DNA from: CBCXVS01 sp965178525
Lineage (GTDB): Bacteria > Tectomicrobia > Entotheonellia > Entotheonellales > Entotheonellaceae
NCBI GenBank assembly: GCA_965178525.1
Contig: CBCXVS010000004.1
Location: 1-64,000, forward strand
Direction: 5' to 3'
DNA: 64,000 nt
Part shown: positions 46,918 through 55,506 of the stretch, piece by piece
Layout: each line of letters opens with the position of its first letter
Numbering within the stretch: position 1 is the stretch's first letter
The notes under the pieces: generated by a model
Seen by the model: only the letters and a program-made list of their open reading frames with translations
The model's database searches: none
What the model was told of the DNA's origin: nothing
Made by a program: the position numbers and the translations under genes

Positions 46918-48312
46918 TTAGAGTTCAGGCGCCGGATGGGTCAGGCGGACCTGAACTGGCTTGCCCCCGCTCGTCCGCGGTAGCTCGGCATAAAATTGCC
47001 AGGCCGTGGGGATCTTGTAACCTTCAAGGAGCGCCGCCATATGTTGGCGTAGCGCCTCGATGGGAATCGGGGCGCCGGTGCGAGTTTCCACATGGGCCTC
47101 GACCCTATCCTCACCATCTGCATCCGGCCGGCCCACTACCGCTGCATCGACCACATCGGGATGACGCCGCAACGCGTGTTCCACCTCGGCTGGCTGAATA
47201 AACCGGCCGCCCCGGCGCAGGCTGGCGCCGATCCGGCCGGTGACCGTGATCCACCCCGCCGCGTCCTGGGTGGCGAAGTCGCCGGTTGAATACCATCCGT
47301 CCGGACTGAGGCGGCTGGCATCGATGCCATCGGGAGATAAGTAGCCAATAAAGGGCTCTGCCACCCGCACAAATAACGCCCCGGGAGCCGCTTCTCCCAT
47401 AATCGCCGTCTCCACGCCCGGCAGGCCCATGCCCGTCACCCCGTCCGGGACGGACTGCCCCGTCGTTCCCAGGGTCGCGCCAGTTTCCGAACTGCCATAA
47501 TTCCGGGCCGGTACGAGGCCCAACCGCTCGGTCACATCGCGCTCAAGCTGAGGCGTCACCGGGCCGGCGCCAATGATAATATGGCGCAGTCCCGATGGCG
47601 TGGGACCACCGTCGCGAAACGCCTCGCACAACAGCCGGGCGGTGGCGGGCACGAGGGGCAAAATGGAAGCGCTTCCCTCCCGGAGAAGCCGTTGCACCGG
47701 ACGTGGCCGAAAGCGGGGCGTGAGGACCAGGGTGCATCCGGTGACCACGGCCGCCCCGAGCGTGGCCCCGAGGGCAAACGCATGGCATAACGGCAAGGCG
47801 GTGAGAATGCGGTCACCGGGGGTGAGGCCGAAGCCGTGCCGATAGCGTTCGCCCTCTTCCAGCAGGCTTCCATCCGAGCGCAGGGCGCAGCGCGGCAGGC
47901 CGGTTGAACCGGACGTTGGCAGACCGATACCCGCTCGCGCCGGGAGGTGTCGAGGCACCGCATCCGAGTTGACGAGTTGGCCCGCGCCCTGGGCGGCGTC
48001 AAGCCGGTAGCACGGGCCGATCAGATGGATGAACGCCTGCCATTGGTCCTCTGTCGTGTCCTCGGAGAGGGGCATGACCACCAGGCCAGCCGCACGGGCA
48101 GCCAGAAAGCACAGCACCCATTCGGCTGTGTTCGGGCCGCTGAGGATGACCGGAAAGCCGTGGCTATCCATGCATAGCTGTGAGGCCCGTTGAGCCAAGT
48201 GTCTGGCGGCATCGCCATACGTTAGTTGGCACTCGCCGTCGATGAAGAGGGTGTCGAAATGGCGGCGCACGGCGCGTTTAAATGTGTTAAGCAAGGTCGC
48301 GGTTTTATTCAT
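46918..48312 (-). CDS. AMP-dependent acyl-ACP/CoA ligase (ApeH-like)
   Basis: Adenylate-forming enzyme of 464 residues: GLPTSGSTGLPRCALRSDGS (A3, P-loop), PARNYGSSETGATLGTTG (A5), DGWYSTGDFATQDAAGW (A7), GASLRRGGRFIQPAEVE (A8) and PRTSGGKPVQVRL (A10, catalytic Lys). It is shorter than CoA ligases, as is common for ACP-loading enzymes. First gene of the aryl-polyene operon. It probably activates a 4-hydroxybenzoate- or cinnamate-like starter. No ammonia-lyase or chorismatase gene is nearby to make it. Confidence 0.9.
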   Translation of the reverse strand: MNKTATLLNTFKRAVRRHFDTLFIDGECQLTYGDAARHLAQRASQLCMDSHGFPVILSGPNTAEWVLCFLAARAAGLVVMPLSEDTTEDQWQAFIHLIGPCYRLDAAQGAGQLVNSDAVPRHLPARAGIGLPTSGSTGLPRCALRSDGSLLEEGERYRHGFGLTPGDRILTALPLCHAFALGATLGAAVVTGCTLVLTPRFRPRPVQRLLREGSASILPLVPATARLLCEAFRDGGPTPSGLRHIIIGAGPVTPQLERDVTERLGLVPARNYGSSETGATLGTTGQSVPDGVTGMGLPGVETAIMGEAAPGALFVRVAEPFIGYLSPDGIDASRLSPDGWYSTGDFATQDAAGWITVTGRIGASLRRGGRFIQPAEVEHALRRHPDVVDAAVVGRPDADGEDRVEAHVETRTGAPIPIEALRQHMAALLEGYKIPTAWQFYAELPRTSGGKPVQVRLTHPAPEL

Positions 48313-48737
48313 GGTTACGCCATTATCAGCATCGGTTCGATTGTATGCACAGTGTACGCGACAAGTCTAGCGGCATGCAAGTTCGACATGGCAGTGCCTT
48401 CGGCCTCTATATCCAGTATAATAGGGGTCGCTTAGCGACGTGGTATAAGCCGAAGTTCCTCCCGTGATTCGGCGACAACTTGTTGAAATAAAAACTCAAA
48501 AGCCTGAAACGAATTGACCTTTGTTCCCATGTAAATCGCAAAATTTTCGCTCCTATTCTGCCACATGGGCTTGACATCGTCTGCAAACGTATGACCATAA
48601 GCCATGTCGTTTCAGGAGGTTAGATTGTTCCCATGTAAATGGACTTTTGAATTGGGCTAACCTGTTGATCTACTTAGCCCTCCGCCTATTCTGCCAGGGG
48701 AACTTCGGTCTAACGCCCATTCCGCATAGCCATGCCT
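48313..48737. promoter_or_regulatory. Leader of the aryl-polyene operon with repeat relics
   Basis: The 425 bp upstream of the AMP-ligase gene should hold the operon promoter; none is clear. 48524-48571 begins GTTCCCATGTAAAT and ends CCTATTCTGCCACATGGG, with CCCATGT/ACATGGG as inverted ends. 48627-48703 begins and ends almost the same way and is the complete copy of the repeat at the window start. These are probably IS-end relics or small mobile elements. Confidence 0.5.
48627..48712. repeat. Intergenic repeat, copy 2
   Basis: Complete copy of the element cut by the window start. GTTCCC at 48627-48632 and GGGGAAC at 48697-48703 form short inverted ends. Positions 48637-48712 match 1-76. It sits immediately downstream of the Ddl-like gene, parallel to the position of copy 1 downstream of the monooxygenase gene. 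Confidence 0.7.
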
Positions 48738-49754
48738 CTAGCTCCTTATGCCATAGCGCTGACACGCCAGGTGCAACACCTGCCGGATGAGATCGGGATA
48801 CGCCATGCCCGCGGCAGCTGCGGCTTGCGGGAAACAGGAATGGCTCTCAACATCAGGTAAAATGCCGGGCAGGGGATTCAATTCTAGAATCGCGGGCTGG
48901 CCATGGGCATCCAAACGCACATCGATGCGGCACCAGTCGCGGCACGCCAGTATCCGGAAGGCGCGTTGACAGAGGTCCACAATCGTTTGCTCTAGGTCGG
49001 GCTCGACCTGAGCCGGACAGCGGAAGAGATCGAGCGGGCGCTCTGGTGTGTCCCAGAGCCATTTCGCTTCATAGGAATACACGGGTCGCGCGCCCGCATG
49101 TAAGGCCGCAAAGCAAATTTCCACGAGAGGCAGCGCCGTCACCTGCGCGCCGTTGCCCAACAGGGCGATGGTAAATTCACGGCCGGGGAGAAAGGTCTCG
49201 ACCAGCGCCGGTTGGGCATAGATCTCGACCACCCGCTGCACCTGCCGCCGGAGTTCCACGTCGGTCGACGCGACGGAGTCGCCCCAAATCCCTTTCGACG
49301 AGCCCTCATGCAGCGGCTTGACGATCACCGGAAAGCGCGCCACCTGCTGGGCTTGATCCGGACGGTGCATAACGGTGAAAGCGGGCGTTGGCAAGCCATG
49401 CCGCTGCAACACCCGTTTGGTGGCGGCTTTGTCCAGGCAGAGATGCAAGGTGTGGGCCGATGAGCCGGTAAACGGAATGCCGTGGCGCTCTAAGAATGCC
49501 GGAATCCGCGCCTCGCGCCACGGGCCTGTCAGCCCTTCGGCCAGGTTGAAAACCATATCCGGCCGTGCGGCGAGCAACCGCTGTTCGGCCTGATCATCCC
49601 CCTCGATCGGCACCACATCGTGGCGCCGGGCTAACGCCTCACGCACCGCCGTGATCGTGGCGGGGTCATCCCACTCGGCATAGATGTCGTCCAGCGCTGC
49701 CGGATGCCCCTGGAGACTCGGCGGTTTCAGGTTATAGGTCAACGCAATCTTCAT
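48738..49754 (-). CDS. D-alanine-D-alanine ligase-like ATP-grasp enzyme
   Basis: 338 residues: PDMVFNLAEGLTGPWREARI and HGIPFTGSSAHTLHLCLDKA (N-terminal substrate region), FPVIVKPLHEGSSKGI (ATP-grasp lysine and loop) and AILELNPLPGILPDVESHSC with the metal-binding E-x-N. This is the Ddl fold. True Ddl ends 'N(T/S)xPGxT'; LNPLPGILP is a common variant in Ddl-like peptide ligases of secondary metabolism, so the substrate may not be D-Ala. Confidence 0.87.
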   Translation of the reverse strand: MKIALTYNLKPPSLQGHPAALDDIYAEWDDPATITAVREALARRHDVVPIEGDDQAEQRLLAARPDMVFNLAEGLTGPWREARIPAFLERHGIPFTGSSAHTLHLCLDKAATKRVLQRHGLPTPAFTVMHRPDQAQQVARFPVIVKPLHEGSSKGIWGDSVASTDVELRRQVQRVVEIYAQPALVETFLPGREFTIALLGNGAQVTALPLVEICFAALHAGARPVYSYEAKWLWDTPERPLDLFRCPAQVEPDLEQTIVDLCQRAFRILACRDWCRIDVRLDAHGQPAILELNPLPGILPDVESHSCFPQAAAAAGMAYPDLIRQVLHLACQRYGIRS

Positions 49755-49786
49755 CAGGCAGGCTGTGTGGGCTATGTGCCCTGGCT

Positions 49787-49993
49787 TTAGGTATCCGATC
49801 GGTCGTGAGGGCGTGACCTATCGATGCGCTCATCCATCACGACGCCATCCGGATCCCGTAATTGAATGATTTCTCCCGGCGCCAAGCGGTACATATCGAA
49901 AGACTGGGACGCCAGTTTCTCGCTATCGAGCTGCAAGCCGCTAAATGTCCATTCCCGGCTGCCGTACGGTTTACTCCAGATGGTATAGGCCAT
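49787..49993 (-). CDS. Small hypothetical protein (68 aa)
   Basis: Not recognised. MAYTIWSKPYGSREWTFSGL, then LAPGEIIQLRDPDGVVMDER suggest a small beta-rich soluble protein. GGTGG precedes the Met at 49993. It precedes the Ddl-like gene by about 32 bp in the same direction and may be co-transcribed. Confidence 0.5.
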   Translation of the reverse strand: MAYTIWSKPYGSREWTFSGLQLDSEKLASQSFDMYRLAPGEIIQLRDPDGVVMDERIDRSRPHDRSDT

Positions 49994-50074
49994 ATCCACC
50001 TGCTCTCTACTTTGGGATCAAAAGTGATCACGGGATAGTTCCTGCTTCCATGAGCCTGCCCAAGGGACGGCTTG

Positions 50075-50169
50075 AACGTCCTTGCAAGGAAGCAAGGGCG
50101 TTTTCGCCAATTCAACTCCTCATAGTGGGGAGTTTTACGCTATCGTCCTTGCAGGGAAGCAAGGGCGAT
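50075..50169. repeat. Pair of REP-like palindromes
   Basis: Two 28-bp palindromes, 50075-50102 and 50142-50169, share the stem CGTCCTTGC/GCAAGGGCG with six-base loops. The outermost pairs differ (AA/TT in one, AT/AT in the other), so pairing is kept although the bases changed. This is a sign that the structure matters. Two copies are too few and the spacing too irregular for CRISPR. Confidence 0.6.
50114..50137. terminator. Hairpin with T-tract
   Basis: AACTCC (50114-50119) pairs with GGAGTT (50129-50134) and is followed by T residues, like a short intrinsic terminator reading to the right. It sits between the two REP-like palindromes. Confidence 0.4.
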
Positions 50170-50563
50170 GAGGCAACCGTATACTCCCCCAGGTCTCACA
50201 TGCTCTCCACAGGCGTGACTTCGGGTGGAGCCCACCCTAGGGCCATGGGCCAGGAGCGAGTATAGTCCTCACCCAGCAGGAAAGCAAGATCGTTGTCGGT
50301 CCTCATCAGGTACACTTTTGACCACTTTTATTCACATAATCGGTACCTAGAATAATCTCCTTTCTCAGTGAGCACGGCTCGTCACGCGATTGTCGCCGAA
50401 ACGTCCTCTGGCTGCAACTCCTCTTCCCGGCGTTGCCAAAACTCCTTGAGTCCTGGGCCGATGCTTGGTATAAACAACGAGACCGATGTGACGGAGCGAG
50501 AGTGCGTACCGATTTATGCAACGAGAGCGCCGTTCGGACACCACCCCCGATCAGGAGAGAGGC

Positions 50564-50911
50564 ATGAGCGAAGACCGCAGAAGTTATGGGCCGATCATTC
50601 TTTTTGCCATCGTACTTGGCGCCTTGGTCGTGTTCGTCTGGGTTGGAGGCAATGCCAACATCGTTGAAAAGATTTTAATCGTCGTCGCCGTCCTGTTCTG
50701 CCTGGGGCTGCTGATTAAACAAAAATGGGCTCTGATAGGTGTCTGTATAACGCTTTTGCTGGCCGTACTCGTCTATTTTTCCCAGGCCTGGCTGTTACCG
50801 ATTGTGAATGAGGATACCGCGCTGATTTGGCCAAACGTTCTCAAGATGCTGGTCAGCATCGTGTTCTTGATCTTGCTTGGCCGGCAGAGCGTCGAGCATC
50901 GTATGCCCTAA
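50564..50911 (+). CDS. Small membrane protein (115 aa)
   Basis: Starts MSEDRRSYGPIILFAIVLGA with four hydrophobic segments: residues about 9-25, 33-48, 52-68 and 92-108. AGGAG lies upstream of the Met at 50564, which is preferred over the upstream frame start. Not assigned to a family. It precedes the CoA transferase gene by 47 bp, so it could be co-transcribed. Confidence 0.65.
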   Translation: MSEDRRSYGPIILFAIVLGALVVFVWVGGNANIVEKILIVVAVLFCLGLLIKQKWALIGVCITLLLAVLVYFSQAWLLPIVNEDTALIWPNVLKMLVSIVFLILLGRQSVEHRMP

Positions 50912-50958
50912 CCCGATACGCCCGCCTGTGCCGCGGCACACGGGGAGGAGACGTCCGC

Positions 50959-52101
50959 ATGGAACGAGCTTTAGAGGGGGTACGCGTCCTCGATTTGACG
51001 CAGTTCGAAGCCGGTCCGTCCTGCACGCTCATGCTTGCCTGGATGGGCGCGGATGTGATCAAGGTGGAGGAACCCACGCGGGGCGATCAGGGGCGCCGTC
51101 TGGCGACCCATGAACCGGGGAAAGACAGTTGGTATTTTTTGCTGCTCAATGCCAACAAACGCAGTATCACCCTGAATCTGAAAGATCCCGAAGGGCTCGC
51201 TATTTTCAAAGACATGCTGCTGCAGGCGGATGTCATGATCGAAAATTTCGGCCCGGGGACGATTGAGAATTTGGGTCTGAGCTACGATGTGGTCAAAGCC
51301 ATCAACCCGCGTCTCATCTATGCCAGTATCAAAGGCTTTGGTTCTTCCGGCCCCTACAGCGAATACAAAAGTTTTGACATGATCGCGCAAGCGATGGCCG
51401 GCACCTATAGCCTGACGGGCATGCCGGACGGCCCGCCTTTGAAACCGGCGCCAACCGTGGGAGATCCGGGGACGGGGTTACATACGGCGATCGGGATTCT
51501 CTCGGCCTATATCCAACGGCTGAAAACCGGCAAGGGACAACGGGTTGAGCTGTCGATGCAAGAAGCGGTGGTCAACCTGTTACGGCCGAGCTTTCGCGGG
51601 CATTACATGGAAAACGCGCCGCTCCCCCGCATTGGTTTCGGGGGCGGGTATCGCGATCTCACGAATCTCTTTGCGTGCCATCCCGGCGGCCCGAACGACT
51701 ACGTGTTCGTACGAGGCACGGGGATTTCGGAACGCGTCTGGAATGAGGTGTTGCGGGCGATGGGCCGCGAGGACCTGATCGGTGACGAGCGCTATTGCAC
51801 ACCTCGGGACCGCGAGGCGCGTCTTGAAGAGGTCAATAACCTATTTTCGGCTTACTGCAGTACGCATACGAAGTATGACGTGCTGGCCGCGATCGGACCG
51901 TTGGGTATCCCTTGCGGCGCGGTGCAAGACACGATGGAAGTCATGCACGATGCCCATATGCGGGAACGTGGCATGTTGGCGGACGTCGATCATCCGGTGG
52001 AGGGCAGGTTTACCATGCCGGGCTGTCCGGTGCGGCTCGAGGACTCTCCTGTGGACGTCCAAGCCACGCCGTTATCGGGTAGGGGCATCATGTCGCCATG
52101 A
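50959..52101 (+). pseudogene. Class III CoA transferase (CaiB/BaiF), 3' end cut by group II intron
   Basis: MERALEGVRVLDLTQFEAGP, MGADVIKVEEPTRGDQGR, and LKDPEGLAIFKDMLLQADVM followed by NPRLIYASIKGFGSSGPYSE. PTVGDPGTGLHTAIGILSAY carries the catalytic Asp. GGGGAGGAG precedes the ATG. Homology runs to QATPL at 52073, where the antisense group II intron begins; the frame ends in intron sequence at 52101. About 25-30 C-terminal residues are missing. The sequence beyond the intron (54521) does not restore them, so the gene is truncated. Transfers CoA between an acyl-CoA and an unknown acid. Confidence 0.88.
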
Positions 52102-52150
52102 CCCCCCCCCCTCAGAACCGTGCGGGCGACTTTCATCGCACACGGCTCAA

Positions 52151-52159
52151 NNNNNNNNN
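52151..52159. other. Assembly gap (nine N) flanked by duplicated contig ends
   Basis: 52074-52150 and 52161-52237 are the same 77 bp with one base difference in the C-rich run, on either side of the N. Two contigs ending in the intron's 3' domain were joined without merging. Intron copies elsewhere in the genome could have caused it, so the link between the CoA transferase gene and the intron is not certain. Confidence 0.85.
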
Positions 52160-52201
52160 CATCGGGTAGGGGCATCATGTCGCCATGACCCCCTCCCCTC
52201 A

Positions 52202-52235
52202 GAACCGTGCGGGCGACTTTCATCGCACACGGCTC
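52202..52235 (-). ncRNA. Group II intron domain V
   Basis: The 34-nt hairpin reads GAGCCGTGTGCGATGAAAGT on the minus strand, then CGCCCGCACGGTTC. It has the catalytic AGC near its base, a GAAA tetraloop-like turn and the two-base bulge expected for domain V. A second copy (bases 52117-52149 region) precedes the gap. Confidence 0.85.
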
Positions 52236-52252
52236 AAGCAAACCGGTATCCT

Positions 52253-53941
52253 TCACGACTTCCTCCGGTGTAGGTGTTGATGGCAGTACCGATGCACCAG
52301 CGCCAGGTTCGATACGGCGTCCTCTCCGCCCTTTGATTTTGGGATGACGTGGTGGACATGGAGTTCCTCCCCGTTGTGGAGGCTGTCCTGGCCGTGCGGG
52401 CATGGCCCGCTCTGCCGCCGCGCCAGTTCCCGTTGGCGCGGGGTGGGGAGCAGGTCCGCTTTTCTTTCCGCGCGCTGTTGCCACTAGGCGCCTCGGTCCG
52501 GATCATCCGGCGATGCGTCGTGCACGACCATGATGTGCCCTCGGATGGGTGGCCACGAGAGTTGGGGGAGAGGGTTTGCCGTTTCTGGGTCGCCAAATAC
52601 CCACTGGTCGTTTCTTCCCTTTCGGAACGTACCGCAGTATTGCTTTCTCATCCATTTCCACGGTTTGCTGGGAGGGGTCCGTTTGCACCACCTCACGTCT
52701 CGGTGCTACCTCCAGTGGTCGATCTCCTTAAATGCCTCGCTTGCGGCATTGGTCTTAAAATAGTTCCCCCACCCATTCAGGATCGGCCTGAGCTGCTCGA
52801 TCACCGCCTTGGCCTTGTGTCCGACTCGCGTCGTCCATTCTCGCTTTAGTCGGGGCTTGCGGCTCTTTACCGATTCCTTACTGGGCTGAAGCAGCAGTTT
52901 GTCTCCCGTTCTCGTCTGCGATACGGGGTAGGGGCCAACGTTGAACCCCAGGAAGTCCAAGCCCTCCGTGAGGTGTCGCATGGGTGTCTTCTCTGTTGAG
53001 CGTGCCAACCCTCTTTCCGCCCGCCACTGCGCCACCTGCGCTCGGGCCGCTTCCGCGTCTGCCTGTGTTTCTGTGAAGATGCAGAAGTCGTCCGCGTATC
53101 GGACCAGGGCTCGTCCACCTCATACCCTCTCGGCGTCATTGCCTTTGTGCTACTTTTGCTATCTGACGCCTACCGCCCCTTCCATGCCGTGGAGGGCGAT
53201 ATTCGCCAGCAGTGGGCTGATGACCCCGCCTTGTGCCGCGCCTTCTTCCACCGCTTCAAATAGCCCTTGATTGACCACTCCTGCCTCCAGCCATGCCTTG
53301 ATGAGGTTTTGCGCCGGGAACCCCACGGCGGCGGCTAGGATGGTTTCGTGTCGGATGTGATCACATGCGCCTTTGATGTCCGCATCCAAACCCCACTTCC
53401 TCTTCTTCTTTGGACTGGTGATGTTATAGATGCGCTGCCTGGCGTCCTGGCATCCCCGTCCGGGTCTGAACCCAGATGAGCCGGGCGCAAAGCGGGCCTC
53501 CCATTCGGGTTCTAACGCCTTTTTCACCACGGCCGGTATCCTCCGCTCCAGCATGCTGGGAAGGCCTAGAGGTCGCGTCTTGCCATGCGCCTTGGGAAGG
53601 GTGACCCGTCGCAGCGGCTGCGCCTGCCAGGGCTGCTAGGTCGCTCACGCCCGCACCAGTTCCGTTCTGGCTTTCGGTGTTTTGGCAACCACTTGGGCTA
53701 CACCATGAGTTTCCCGACCCTTGTTGATCTGCGTCACCTTCCAAACCCTGAGTTCTCGGTTGGCTCTGCTTCGCCACATGAGTCGTTGTAGAGAGCGCAA
53801 TTTCTTGTGATCTCCCTGTCGTGATGCCCGATAGAGCCGTTGTCTCAGGTTACGCACCCATTTCCGGTTGCGCCTCCAGTTAATGGATTGCCATCCGTCG
53901 ATTGGCGTTTTGGCTCTGGTCATCTCAGTTTCCTGAAACAT
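52253..53941 (-). pseudogene. Group II intron reverse transcriptase/maturase with seven in-frame stops
   Basis: The whole protein can be read in one frame from MFQETEMTRAKTPIDGWQSI (53941, GGAGGG upstream) to LALVHRYCHQHLHRRKS (52253). RT region: PLGLPSMLERRIPAVVKKAL, GGVISPLLANIALHGMEG, ALVRYADDFCIF with the YADD active site. Maturase: WTTRVGHKAKAVIEQLRPIL and GWGNYF. HNH: CPHGQDSLHNGEELHVHHVI. Stops lie at 53645 (TGA), 53636, 53159, 53150 (TAG), 53120 (TGA), 52706 and 52484 (TAG). Several occupy family Trp positions. No frameshift is needed, so it decayed by substitutions. Confidence 0.85.
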
Positions 53942-54652
53942 CGACCCTCCACCTCCATAAGTAACGATTACATCGTTCGATGGTCGCTTCACCTGCTGCG
54001 CGTCAGCACCCTTGCAGGTTGGGGATTGCCCTATCCAGCCGGTTGTGATTTCCCGTTGCCTTTCGGCTGCTGGCTTTCGCTTCTCGCAGCATCTTGTGCC
54101 GCTTGGGAGTTGGCCCTTCCTTGCGGTGGGGTTGCTGGATTTCCAGACCCTGACGGGGGTTCCCTGTTCCGCACAACTGAGGTGCGACTGACTTCGACGC
54201 CTTCTGTGCACCGAGACCTGTGGTGGGTCCACGGGGTCCTCAGCATCCCCCTTGCACATTGGTCTATTGCCACCGTCTGATCTACATTGCCGTGGTTGTG
54301 GGTTGCGATGCTTCTCACAAAGGTTCGCTCTCGTTCGCCGTATCAGTCTTCGCCTCGCCCGGGTTCGGGGGGTAGCTTCCTTTCTCTTTAGGCTTTTCCC
54401 CTCAGCTTCACACCCCGCCGGCAGCCGCGACGCACGTGAGGGTGGCGATAGGTCCGCACACGGACCTGCATTTCCTTCAACTGGTTCAAACCACTTAAGT
54501 TAGGCGTCTTCAGGTCGCACGCTAAGAGATCCTTGTCGTTTTCTATTCTGACCATATAGAATAGACTTGCCCACACCGTCCCAAATGAACACGAAGCCGC
54601 GAAGGACGCGAAGGGACACGAAGAGAAGGGAATGGTTCATAGGAGCATGACC

Positions 54653-55498
54653 ATGATGCGGACGTTAGAGCAGGATCTGAATAAGCTATGTGACGAGCAA
54701 CCGTTTCATACCGGTTGGTATTTCAAAAACCTGCACACGGGCGAGACTCTGCAGCGCCATGGGGACATGGTGGTTCCCTCAGCCAGCACGCGCAAAATCG
54801 CCATTATGATGGCGGCCCTCAAAGCGGTGTACGAGGGGAAGCTGGCGCTGCATCAACCGGTGATCATGGAGGCGAAGTACCAGGACAACGACTCGGGCTG
54901 CTTTCAACACCTCCAACCCGGTTTCACCATCCAATTGCGCGATGCCCTCGTCATGATGATCATTGTCAGCGACAACACCTGCACGGGCGCGGGCGCGGAT
55001 TTGGTTGGATTGGAGCCGATTAATCGCCTCTGCCAAGCCATTGGCATGACGGGCACCACGCATCGTTATGGAATTCCGCCTGCGGGTATGGCGGGATATT
55101 TACCGGCTGACGAGACCAATGCCACGACCCCAGCCGATGTGGGACATCTGCTTGAGATCATCTTGCAGGGAAGTCAGGACACGGCAGCCGCCAGCCGCTT
55201 GGGGTGCACCCCCGCTCTGTGCCAATTGGGTTTGGACATTCTAAGCTAGCAGCGACTGCGTAACCGTCTACCGTCCCGGTTGCCACTCGGCACGAAAGTG
55301 GCCCACAAAACCGGAACTACGGCAAAGAATTACAACGATGCGGGCATTATCTATTGGGATGGTGAGCCGTTGTTTCTGCTCAGCGCCTATACCGACCGTG
55401 TCCCGGCGGAGCTGCCGAATGGCGCCCCTGGACACACCACGGCGCACGACCTCATCGGACGCATGAGCCGAATGTGTTTTGACGCCTTGTTGATCTAG
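54653..55498 (+). pseudogene. Class A beta-lactamase-like serine hydrolase, interrupted by in-frame TAG
   Basis: S45-T-R-K48 is the SxxK motif (PSASTRKIAIMMAALKA), S106-D-N108 the SDN loop (IIVSDNTCTGAGADLV), and KTG lies in GTKVAHKTGTTAKNYNDAG. The frame stops at TAG 55247-55249 but continues in phase as QRLRNRLPSRLPLGTK; relatives read 'xxWQxLRxRLP', so TGG to TAG is likely. Read through it has about 281 residues, normal for class A. No signal peptide is evident, so an intracellular esterase or amidase role is possible. AGGAG precedes the Met at 54653. Confidence 0.83.
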
Positions 55499-55506
55499 GC
55501 CATCAC

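Larger units (their letters stand above)
50000..50563. other. Non-coding stretch with three hairpins, 564 bp
   Basis: Lies between the divergent small gene (49993) and the membrane protein gene (50564). Apart from the REP-like palindromes and a central hairpin listed separately, no feature was recognised. Confidence 0.45.
52074..54520 (-). mobile_element. Group II intron (degenerate), antisense within the CoA transferase gene
   Basis: Minus-strand 5' end GTGCGACC at 54520 and 3' end CTACCCGAT at 52074 match group II boundary consensus. A 34-nt domain V and a domain VI hairpin precede the 3' end. The intron-encoded protein frame occupies the middle. The 3' terminal 77 bp are present twice around a nine-N gap (52074-52150 and 52161-52237), an assembly artefact. 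Because it is antisense to the CoA transferase gene it cannot be spliced from that mRNA. Confidence 0.88.

Noticed and set aside
50070..50175. Possible CRISPR array
   Set aside because: Only two palindromic repeats with one spacer-like gap that itself contains a hairpin; no cas genes nearby. REP-like elements fit better.
140..55500. Reassignment of TAG/TAA to amino acids in this organism
   Set aside because: Many genes in the window end normally at TAG or TAA (for example 31926, 55498, 62267), and TGG remains the common Trp codon. Nonsense mutation or error is simpler.
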